Origin: an uncultured Collinsella sp.
GTDB lineage: Bacteria > Actinomycetota > Coriobacteriia > Coriobacteriales > Coriobacteriaceae
DNA length: 8,740 nucleotides
Reading direction: 5' to 3'
Assembly: GCA_900557505.1 (NCBI GenBank)
Contig: USTC01000030.1
Location: forward strand, 1-8,740
Part shown: positions 1 to 5,682 of the stretch, in pieces
How the letters are laid out: each line of letters opens with the position of its first letter
Position numbering within the stretch: the first letter of the stretch is position 1
Translations under genes and position numbers: made by a program
The notes under the pieces: generated by a model
Told to the model about the DNA's origin: nothing
What the model saw: the letters and a program-made list of their open reading frames with translations, nothing else
Databases searched by the model: none

Positions 1-2
1 TA

Positions 3-521
3 GGCTTCCTCGCGTGCGTCAGACGAGTTGCCCTTCTCTTCCTTCAGTCCGAGCACGCACTCGTGATCGTGCTCAACCTGGTTCGCAGCCGTACCGGCCG
101 TGCCATTATGGCCGTGCGCGATAACAAGATTGCAGCCGAGTCCGTAGGCATCTCCGTCACCGAGTACCGCATGATTGCCTTCGTGGTTTCCGCTGCCCTC
201 GCCGGTGCTGCCGGAGCCCTCTTCGGCGGTAACTTCTCGCAGCTCTCCGCCACCAAGTTCGACTTCAACACGTCCATCCTCATCCTGGTGTTCGTGGTCT
301 TGGGTGGTCTGGGCAATATGCGCGGCTCCGTTATCGCGGCGGCGTTGCTCACGGTGCTTCCCGAGCTGCTTCGTCAGTTCTCGGACTACCGCATGCTCAT
401 CTACGCCATCGTGCTGATCCTGGTCATGATCTTTACCAACAACCCGCAGCTCAAGGCGTTCTTCGGTCGCGTCAAGGACCGCTTTGCTTCCAAGAAGGAG
501 GTGGCAGCCGATGCCCAGTAA
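3..521 (+). CDS. livM: LivM, branched-chain amino-acid ABC transporter permease (C-terminal part, 5' truncated)
   Basis: Membrane permease subunit of the LIV (leucine/isoleucine/valine) importer, which forms the translocation channel with LivH and is driven by LivG/LivF. The reliably LivM-like part begins near base 58. It shows the permease loop RSRTGRAIMAVRDNKIAAESVGI-type segment at about 84-150 (Arg/Gly/Asp/Asn/Glu positions typical of the family), the AGAAGALFGG helix, the GGLGNMRGS turn, and a last hydrophobic helix MLIYAIVLILVMIF before a short basic tail. The frame is open from base 3 and ends with TAA at 519-521. There is no start codon of its own; the GTG at 63 is internal. It overlaps livG by 11 nt, as expected for translational coupling. 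Odd point: residues read from bases 3-57 are Arg-rich and do not form the membrane helix normally found before the RSR(T)GRA loop, so a junction or assembly fault may lie there. The identity of the part after base 58 is secure. Confidence 0.88.
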   Translation, partial: GFLACVRRVALLFLQSEHALVIVLNLVRSRTGRAIMAVRDNKIAAESVGISVTEYRMIAFVVSAALAGAAGALFGGNFSQLSATKFDFNTSILILVFVVLGGLGNMRGSVIAAALLTVLPELLRQFSDYRMLIYAIVLILVMIFTNNPQLKAFFGRVKDRFASKKEVAADAQ

Positions 522-1371
522 ATTTGAGTTCAAGAAGGGCAAGATGGTCCCGTATCCTTCTGGCGCCATCGTTCCCGACCGCGATCTGGGCGAGCGCCCG
601 GCACTCGAGTGCATCCATCTGGGCATTGAGTTCGGTGGCCTTAAGGCAGTCGACGACTTTAGCCTGACTATCGGCAAGACCGAGATCGCCGGTCTGATCG
701 GCCCCAACGGTGCCGGTAAGACCACGGTCTTCAACCTGCTCACCAAGGTGTATCAGCCCACGCACGGCACCATCCTGCTCGACGGCGAGGATACCTCGGG
801 CAAGTCGGTCTATCAGGTCAACCGCATGGGTATTGCCCGTACATTCCAGAACATTCGCCTGTTTAATACCATGACGGTGGAGGATAACGTTAAGGTTGGC
901 CTGCACAACCAGGAGCGTTACTCCGGCTTTGAGGGCGTGCTGCGCCTGCCGACGTATTGGAAGCACGAGAAGGCCGCCCACGAGCGCGCCATGGAGCTGC
1001 TGTCCATCTTTGATATGGAGCATCTGGCAAACGAGCAGGCCGGATCGCTGCCTTACGGCGCCCAGCGTCGTCTGGAGATCGTCCGCGCTCTTGCGACTAA
1101 CCCCAAGCTGCTGCTGCTTGACGAGCCTGCCGCCGGCATGAACCCGTCCGAGACCGCGGAGCTCATGGAGAACATCGTCAAGATTCGAGACACCTTCGGC
1201 ATTGCCATCATGCTCATCGAACACGATATGTCGCTCGTCATGAACATCTGTGAGGGCATCTGCGTGCTCAACTTTGGTAAGGTCATCGCCAAGGGCACGG
1301 CCGAGGAGATCCAGAACAACGACGCCGTTATCGAGGCGTATCTGGGCAAGCAGGATAAGGGGGAGAACTAA
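511..1371 (+). CDS. livG: LivG, branched-chain amino-acid ABC transporter ATP-binding protein
   Basis: Cytoplasmic ATPase that pairs with LivF and couples ATP hydrolysis to LivHM-mediated uptake of branched-chain amino acids. The product is 286 aa. Walker A is GPNGAGKT (64-71), the Q-loop region is TFQNIRLF (111-118), the signature is LPYGAQRR (180-187, where the family usually has LSYGQQRR), Walker B is LLLLDEPAAGMNP (200-212), and the H-loop is IEHDM with His238. The AAGMNP extension after Walker B is a LivG hallmark. The N-terminus carries about 30 residues before the ABC core, somewhat longer than usual. The ATG at 511 is chosen because AAGGAGGTG (495-503) lies 7 nt upstream and gives an 11-nt overlap with livM. 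A TTG at 484 is in frame but has no comparable ribosome site. livF begins at the very next base after the stop. Confidence 0.96.
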   Translation: MPSKFEFKKGKMVPYPSGAIVPDRDLGERPALECIHLGIEFGGLKAVDDFSLTIGKTEIAGLIGPNGAGKTTVFNLLTKVYQPTHGTILLDGEDTSGKSVYQVNRMGIARTFQNIRLFNTMTVEDNVKVGLHNQERYSGFEGVLRLPTYWKHEKAAHERAMELLSIFDMEHLANEQAGSLPYGAQRRLEIVRALATNPKLLLLDEPAAGMNPSETAELMENIVKIRDTFGIAIMLIEHDMSLVMNICEGICVLNFGKVIAKGTAEEIQNNDAVIEAYLGKQDKGEN

Positions 1372-2085
1372 ATGGCAGAGCCGATGCTTTCCGTCTACAA
1401 CATCAACGTCTGGTACGGCGCTATCCACGCCATCAAGGACATCTCCTTTAACGTTAACGAGGGCGAGATCGTGGCCTTGATCGGCGCGAACGGCGCTGGT
1501 AAGTCCACAACGCTTAAGACTGTCTCGGGCCTGCTGCGCTCTAAGACCGGCTCCATCAAGTTTATGGGCGAGGACATTACCCATACGCCTGCCGACAAGC
1601 TGGTGGGTAAGGGCCTGGCACAGGTGCCCGAGGGCCGTCGCGCCTTTTTGCAGATGACGGTCGAGGAGAACTTGGAGATGGGCGCCTATACACAGCCCAA
1701 GTCCACGGTTGCTCCGGGCCTTGAGCGCGTCTACGAGCAGTTCCCGCGCCTGAAGGAGCGCCGTCGCCAGGTCGCCGGCACCCTTTCGGGCGGTGAGCAG
1801 CAGATGCTCGTTATGGGCCGAGCCCTTATGAGCAACCCCAAGCTGCTCATGCTCGACGAGCCTTCCATGGGCCTGGCGCCGATTCTGATTGAGCAGATCT
1901 TCCAGATTGTCGAGGACCTACACAAGGCCGGAACCACGGTGCTCCTGGTCGAGCAGAACGCGCAGATGGCGCTTTCCATCGCCACGCGCGGCTACGTGCT
2001 CGAGACCGGCAAGATCACCATGACCGGCACCGGACAGGAGCTCCTGCACGACGACAACGTGCGTAAGGCATATCTCGGAGGCTAA
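1372..2085 (+). CDS. livF: LivF, branched-chain amino-acid ABC transporter ATP-binding protein
   Basis: Second ATPase of the LIV importer. The 237 aa match the family's usual length. Walker A is GANGAGKST (38-46), PEGRR follows the Q-loop area (86-90), the signature is LSGGEQQ (138-144), Walker B is LLMLDEPSMGLAP (158-170), and VEQN (193-196) stands where other ABC ATPases have the H-loop His. The EQN form is normal in LivF and separates it from LivG. The start ATG abuts the livG stop TAA at 1369-1371, and AAGGGGGAG inside the end of livG serves as the ribosome site. An in-frame ATG at 1384 is a less well placed alternative. This is the last gene of the operon, followed 11 nt later by the A-tract of a strong terminator. 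Confidence 0.96.
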   Translation: MAEPMLSVYNINVWYGAIHAIKDISFNVNEGEIVALIGANGAGKSTTLKTVSGLLRSKTGSIKFMGEDITHTPADKLVGKGLAQVPEGRRAFLQMTVEENLEMGAYTQPKSTVAPGLERVYEQFPRLKERRRQVAGTLSGGEQQMLVMGRALMSNPKLLMLDEPSMGLAPILIEQIFQIVEDLHKAGTTVLLVEQNAQMALSIATRGYVLETGKITMTGTGQELLHDDNVRKAYLGG

Positions 2086-2095
2086 CCCATCCAAC

Positions 2096-2133
2096 AAAAG
2101 GGGCGCTGACCAGCCCGGTCAGCGCCCCTTTTT
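2096..2133 (+). terminator. Rho-independent terminator of the liv operon
   Basis: A perfect 12-bp GC-rich stem (GGGGCGCTGACC at 2100-2111, complement at 2117-2128) with a 5-nt AGCCC loop is followed by TTTTT (2129-2133) and preceded by AAAA (2096-2099). It lies 11-15 nt after the livF stop. The flanking A and T tracts would also let it act on minus-strand transcripts, but the gene on that strand already ends at 2319 and has its own hairpin closer by. Confidence 0.93.
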
Positions 2134-2134
2134 A

Positions 2135-2227
2135 AGTTGCGGTGAAATGGGGGCTAATTGGGGGTTCCAGACGCCAAAACAGTCCCTATTCCACCGCAAC
2201 TTCATGGGAGCGTGCGACATGCCCGTC
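2135..2227. repeat. Hairpin-forming interspersed repeat, copy 1
   Basis: About 93 bp that recur at 4048-4141 in the same orientation with roughly a dozen differences and one 1-nt indel. Arms at 2135-2155 and 2181-2201 (outer part AGTTGCGGTG / CACCGCAACT) pair over 21 positions with three mismatches. Two of these are G opposite T, so a + strand RNA would still pair there. The 25-nt loop ends in AGACGCCAAAAC, which is identical in both copies. A further 26-nt tail (TTCATGGG...TGCCCGTC) is also shared, so the unit is larger than the palindrome. It begins one base after the T-tract of the livF terminator. It resembles a REP/MITE-like non-coding element. No transposase and no clear target-site duplication were seen. 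Its function is unknown. Confidence 0.85.
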
Positions 2228-2251
2228 CCAAATTAGCAACCCTGCACCAAG

Positions 2252-2291
2252 CCAAGGCCCCGTTCCGGAATGTGTCGGAACGGGGCCTTGG
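2252..2291 (-). terminator. Long perfect hairpin, probable terminator of the minus-strand gene
   Basis: A perfect 16-bp inverted repeat (CCAAGGCCCCGTTCCG at 2252-2267, complement at 2276-2291) surrounds an 8-nt loop. On the minus strand it starts 27 nt after the stop codon of the zinc-ribbon gene, the right place for a transcription terminator or 3'-end stabiliser. Neither strand has a proper T-tract after the stem: the minus-strand RNA continues CUUGGUGCAG. Intrinsic termination would therefore be atypical. Confidence 0.55.
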
Positions 2292-2318
2292 TGGTTGGGG
2301 TCTATTGGGTTTTGTTCG

Positions 2319-3917
2319 CTAGTCTACCTTTTGTCCGCATGTTGGGCAGAACTGGGCTTCGGGTACGAGCGGGGTTCCGCAGTGACGGCAGAAGCGGGCG
2401 GGCTCGGCCGGAGCTGCCGGTGCCGTCGGCATCGCAGGTACTGCAGGCGGAACGGCGTTCTGCTGGGCACGCTTCTGGCGACGACGCTGCTTGCGCTGAG
2501 GCTTGGGCACTGCGGCTGTCGCACCGTTCACAGCCTTCGCGCGCTTCTTGCGGATGCAAAGGATAACGATTGCGCCACCGATGATGAGGACGATCGCCAC
2601 GCCGCCGCCAATAACAAACGGCAGGTGAGTCTGGATAAAGTACAGTACATCCTCGGGCACCGAATGGGGGATATTGGACTTGTAGATGCTCACGTGGACT
2701 GTGGAAGGGTCGTCCTCATCGTTGTAAGTTGTCATTATCTTGCGATCGCCATACAGGAATACTAGACGACATTTATGTGGGTCAAACTCGTTTTTCGCTC
2801 CAGTATTTGTATCGACGAGGCATGCTGTGAATTTGTCATCATTTGAGCTTACTCCGAGTAAGGTACTGCCATCTTGCGATACATCGGCAAGCCCTCCATC
2901 GATGAAGGGGAAAGCGATAGAGCTGAGAATCTCATCGCTTGCGCAATCGTAAACACCGAGGTTCGCGTCTTTTTCATTCAGGTGATAATCCCCATTTTCA
3001 TCTTCTTCAAAAAGATCATTTGAGCCTTTTTTAATATAAATGAAATATAAATCGGTTGATGTCGATGGGCTGAACCAGCCGGAGGCGTGTTCGTCATCGT
3101 TAAAAAGAACACTCATATTTCCGTCGCGGTCAGCTTTTATTAGAGCTGTGTCGCTTTGAAGATAAATGTCCTCCGATTTAAAGCTAGGGTTAATGTATTC
3201 AATGTCCGAAGACCTGCCGTCCTTTTTTACGCCAATGGTTTTCAGCTCCGTTGATCCCGTATCGCAATTGAATACCTTAAGCGCAACAACGCCTTTCCCG
3301 GTATTGGCCTGTAAGATATAAAGACGGCTCATATCATTTGAGCAGATGAACTTAGAATCATCTTTTTCTGCCTGATACGCTTTGATTAACTTGTCTGACT
3401 TAAGGTCGTAAATCTCGACCTCTTTAAGCTCTGATTCATCGCCTTCGTGCCACACGGCCGCTCTCTCGCCATCCTCAGAGACCCTTGCATAGCTGTCAGT
3501 GTATTTGTTTGAGAAGATGGGATGGACTGTTTGGGTTTGGTTGTCTGGAGAGAATATGACCAAATTGTTGCCATCTAACCAAATGAGTTGATCGCTGTGC
3601 GTGCGGTATGCGGAATCAAGGCTTTTCTCAGGGATGGCAATGGGGCTCGAACTGCCATCATTGAAATTGACGAGGGTTATGCTCTTTAAGTTGACATCGT
3701 CGTCGTAATCGTACAGGTAGCCGAACTCAGTATTGCCGCTTGTGCTGATAAGTGAGTTCTCGCTGCTGGTCTTAAAACTGTATGACTTCTCCAGCTCGGG
3801 TGTCGGTACGCTGCCGTTGGCTAATGCTGCGGGAGGGGCTGCGAGCGGAGACAGGGCCGCGATCAGGCCGATGGCGACTGCTGCGATCCTTCCGCTCTTT
3901 TGGATGCTCTTAAACAT
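2319..3917 (-). CDS. Membrane-anchored protein: signal peptide, large ectodomain, one transmembrane helix, cytoplasmic zinc ribbon
   Basis: The product is 532 aa; I do not recognise a named family for the whole protein. Visible parts: a signal peptide (about 1-34, basic FKSIQKSGR start, hydrophobic core, AALA-N cleavage-like site); an acidic ectodomain (about 35-430) with recurring blocks such as SEDGERAAVW, DMSRLYIL and SQDGSTLLGVSS that suggest a beta-propeller/WD40-like fold; a transmembrane helix (about 434-455, FVIGGGVAIVLIIGG core) followed by RKKR, which places the C-terminus in the cytoplasm; a basic then Pro/Ala-rich linker (470-507); and a C-terminal zinc ribbon with CRHC (510-513) and CPTC (524-527). 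Start ATG at 3915-3917 has AAAGGA 7 nt upstream. Odd: the central part is AT-rich with many rare-looking codons, while the signal-peptide and tail ends are GC-rich like the neighbours. A sensor or surface-binding role is inference only. The gene stands alone between two copies of a repeat. Confidence 0.85.
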   Translation of the reverse strand: MFKSIQKSGRIAAVAIGLIAALSPLAAPPAALANGSVPTPELEKSYSFKTSSENSLISTSGNTEFGYLYDYDDDVNLKSITLVNFNDGSSSPIAIPEKSLDSAYRTHSDQLIWLDGNNLVIFSPDNQTQTVHPIFSNKYTDSYARVSEDGERAAVWHEGDESELKEVEIYDLKSDKLIKAYQAEKDDSKFICSNDMSRLYILQANTGKGVVALKVFNCDTGSTELKTIGVKKDGRSSDIEYINPSFKSEDIYLQSDTALIKADRDGNMSVLFNDDEHASGWFSPSTSTDLYFIYIKKGSNDLFEEDENGDYHLNEKDANLGVYDCASDEILSSIAFPFIDGGLADVSQDGSTLLGVSSNDDKFTACLVDTNTGAKNEFDPHKCRLVFLYGDRKIMTTYNDEDDPSTVHVSIYKSNIPHSVPEDVLYFIQTHLPFVIGGGVAIVLIIGGAIVILCIRKKRAKAVNGATAAVPKPQRKQRRRQKRAQQNAVPPAVPAMPTAPAAPAEPARFCRHCGTPLVPEAQFCPTCGQKVD

Positions 3918-3967
3918 GGCAATCCTTTCCTCTGGATACGAATGTCGATACTGCCATGGTTGCCTAA

Positions 3968-3993
3968 GATTCGCGAATCATGTTGCGCAACAT
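3968..3993. promoter_or_regulatory. Two abutting perfect palindromes, candidate operator
   Basis: GATTCGCGAATC (3968-3979, 12 bp) is directly followed by ATGTTGCGCAACAT (3980-3993, 14 bp); both are perfect. The half-site GCAACAT recurs at 4003-4009, 16 nt after its position in the second palindrome (3987). They lie 51-76 nt upstream of the zinc-ribbon gene's start codon, where a dimeric regulator would bind. I could not place a convincing -10/-35 pair for this gene, so the exact relation to a promoter is open. The operator function is inference. Confidence 0.5.
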
Positions 3994-4047
3994 TCACCAT
4001 CGGCAACATTTTGCGGCCAGCCGCGCCGTTCCCAAGGAATCATTCTG

Positions 4048-4141
4048 AGTTGCGGTGAAATAGGGACTAAATGAAGGCTCTAGACGCCAAAACAGTCCCT
4101 ATTCCACCGCAACTTCATGGGGATGTGTGACAATGCCCGTC
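4048..4141. repeat. Hairpin-forming interspersed repeat, copy 2
   Basis: Second copy of the element at 2135-2227, same orientation. Here the arms are nearly perfect: 4048-4068 and 4094-4114 match at 20 of 21 positions, with a 25-nt loop (4069-4093). The loop end AGACGCCAAAAC, the right arm and the start of the tail are identical to copy 1 over 39 bases (4082-4120); the left arm and loop start vary. The tail ends about 32 nt before the cutC start codon, so the element may be transcribed as part of the cutC leader. Confidence 0.86.
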
Positions 4142-4173
4142 GGAAAACATCTGCTGTCTTTGGGGGCCTATCT

Positions 4174-4851
4174 ATGCTGTACGAGTTTTGTGCCGAGAAC
4201 TTTGAGCGAGTGCCGGCGGCCATCGAGGCTGGTGCGAGGCGCATTGAGCTGTGTGACAACCTCGCCGTCGGTGGCACCACGCCTTCCGCCGGCGTTATTA
4301 GCGCTACAGTCAGTTACGCTCACGAGCATGACGCGCGAGTGATGTGCATGATTCGTCCGCGTGGTGGCGACTTTCATTACAACCAGGACGAGCTGCGTAT
4401 GATGGAGATGGACCTGGGTCTTGCTGTGAGCGCCGGCGTTGACGGCCTGGTCTTTGGCTGCTGCAAGCCCTGTGCCGGCGGCTGGGCGCTCGACGATCTT
4501 ACGCTGGGCGCTCTCGTGATGGCTGCGGGCTGCGCGACCGAGGAGTGCAAGCGTGAGCCCATCGACATCACCTTCCACATGGCGTTTGACCAGCTCTCGC
4601 CTGAGGCTCAGCTCGACGCCATTGATACGCTCGCCGACTGCGGCGTTGCGCGCATCCTGACGCACGGTGGTGCTGCCGGTACGCCGATCGAGGACAACTT
4701 CGAAAACCTGGCTCGTTTAATCGAGTATGCGGGCGATCGTTTGACCATCCTTCCCGGCGGCGGCATCACTACGGCAAATCGCGACGCGGTCGCGGCGGCG
4801 CTAGACGTCTCCGAGCTCCATGGCACCAAGATCGTGCCGCTAGAGGTATAA
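4174..4851 (+). CDS. cutC: CutC family protein (copper homeostasis protein CutC)
   Basis: Cytoplasmic TIM-barrel protein of the CutC family, linked historically to copper tolerance; the family's biochemical role remains poorly defined. The 225-aa product is slightly shorter than E. coli CutC (about 248 aa). Family motifs in order: MLYEFCAEN at the start, RIELCDNLAVGGTTPSAG, MIRPRGGDF, GVDGLVFG, FHMAFD (usually FHRAFD, so an Arg-to-Met change), RILTHGGA, ILPGGGI and ELHGTKIV. Start ATG 4174 is chosen because family members begin MLYEVCA-like and GGGGG (4162-4166) lies 7 nt upstream. In-frame ATGs at 4117 and 4123 would add residues encoded by the repeat element. The next gene starts 3 nt after the TAA, and its ribosome site lies inside the end of cutC, so the two are probably one operon. 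Confidence 0.93.
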   Translation: MLYEFCAENFERVPAAIEAGARRIELCDNLAVGGTTPSAGVISATVSYAHEHDARVMCMIRPRGGDFHYNQDELRMMEMDLGLAVSAGVDGLVFGCCKPCAGGWALDDLTLGALVMAAGCATEECKREPIDITFHMAFDQLSPEAQLDAIDTLADCGVARILTHGGAAGTPIEDNFENLARLIEYAGDRLTILPGGGITTANRDAVAAALDVSELHGTKIVPLEV

Positions 4852-4854
4852 CCC

Positions 4855-5652
4855 GTGGCGCTGGTATTTGACGTTCAGCAGGCGAGCGGTAAGCCCGACG
4901 ACAACCGCCGCCCCGGTACCGCGTGCCCCTTTTGCGACACGGAGGGGCTCGCCAACATCATCCAGCGCGATGGTGACTGCATCTGGCTCGAGAATAAGTT
5001 CAAGACATTGCGGGCCACACGTCAGACCGTATTGATCGAGTCTGCCAATCACGACGCCGACCTGGTGACCTATGAACCGGATGAGCTGCATCATGTGATG
5101 CGGTTTGCCCTGGGCTGTTGGCAGCAGATGATCGATTCCCAACAGTACCGCAGTGTGCTCATGTACAAGAACAAAGGCCCGCTTTCGGGCGGCAGCCTCG
5201 TCCATCCGCACATGCAGATTGTGGGCTTGGAACAGGAGGACGGCTATGCGGCGCTGACCTCAGCCAACTTTGAAGGCATCGATGTTTGGCGGCACGGGAG
5301 GGTTGCGGTCAACATCTCAACCGAGCCGATCATGGGATTCTTTGAGGTCAACGTCTCGGCTCCACAGGGAATCGCCGCCAGCGACGACGCCCGCGACCAA
5401 GCCGAGGCGGACCTGTTTGCCGATGCGATTCAGGTGGCCCTGCGCTATATCCTGAACGAGCACCATGGTGGTCGCGCAGAGTCGTACAATTTGTTCTTCT
5501 ATCACATGGACGGCCGGACCATTGCCAAGGCGCTGCCACGTTGGGTGGTATCGCCCTACTTTGTGGGCTATCGTCTGGCCCAGGTCAATGCCGAGACAAC
5601 GCTCGATATCGATGCTGAGTGCCTGCACGCGCATCTGGAAACGCTCGTGTAG
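4855..5652 (+). CDS. DUF4931 / galactose-1-phosphate uridylyltransferase-like (HIT superfamily) protein
   Basis: The 265-aa product resembles the DUF4931 group of GalT-related proteins. Visible features: CPFC (24-27), a Cys pair as in the zinc site of GalT-like enzymes; IWLENKFKTL (43-52), matching the ENK(F/Y)P-type stretch of GalT; NKGPLSGGSLVHPHMQIVG (106-124) containing the HPHMQ catalytic-type motif, His117 and His119; and INEL-free C-terminal strands ending PYFVGYR. In GalT the second His of HPH is the nucleotidylated residue; a nucleotidyl-transfer or hydrolase role here is inference and the substrate is unknown. The start is GTG at 4855, with AGAGG (4842-4846 region) 8 nt upstream inside the end of cutC. 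It is likely co-translated with cutC. The downstream gap to the convergent transporter gene is only 30 nt and holds no good terminator. Confidence 0.82.
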   Translation: MALVFDVQQASGKPDDNRRPGTACPFCDTEGLANIIQRDGDCIWLENKFKTLRATRQTVLIESANHDADLVTYEPDELHHVMRFALGCWQQMIDSQQYRSVLMYKNKGPLSGGSLVHPHMQIVGLEQEDGYAALTSANFEGIDVWRHGRVAVNISTEPIMGFFEVNVSAPQGIAASDDARDQAEADLFADAIQVALRYILNEHHGGRAESYNLFFYHMDGRTIAKALPRWVVSPYFVGYRLAQVNAETTLDIDAECLHAHLETLV

Positions 5653-5682
5653 CAAGGCGAGCGCCTGCAAATAGTGTGCTGC

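Noticed and set aside
484..510. TTG 484 as the livG start
   Set aside because: It has no ribosome site, while ATG 511 has AAGGAGGTG at ideal distance.
472..1584. Long open frame (370 codons) on the minus strand across livG and livF
   Set aside because: It is antisense to two clear ABC ATPase genes, has no recognisable domain, and is explained by high-GC codon bias.
1984..2000. Missing H-loop His in LivF as a defect
   Set aside because: LivF proteins normally have VEQN at this position, so this is a family trait.
2142..2765. Open frame of 207 codons on the + strand over the intergenic region and the end of the zinc-ribbon gene
   Set aside because: It runs through repeat copy 1, the long hairpin and antisense to a clearly coding C-terminus; no domain or ribosome site is seen.
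4117..4173. N-terminal extension of CutC from ATG 4117
   Set aside because: These 19 codons come from the repeat element and following spacer, lack family similarity, and ATG 4174 has a better ribosome site and the usual MLYE start.
5655..5670. Small inverted repeat AGGC/GCCT between the DUF4931 and symporter genes as a bidirectional terminator
   Set aside because: The stem is only 4 bp and there is no T-tract on either side.
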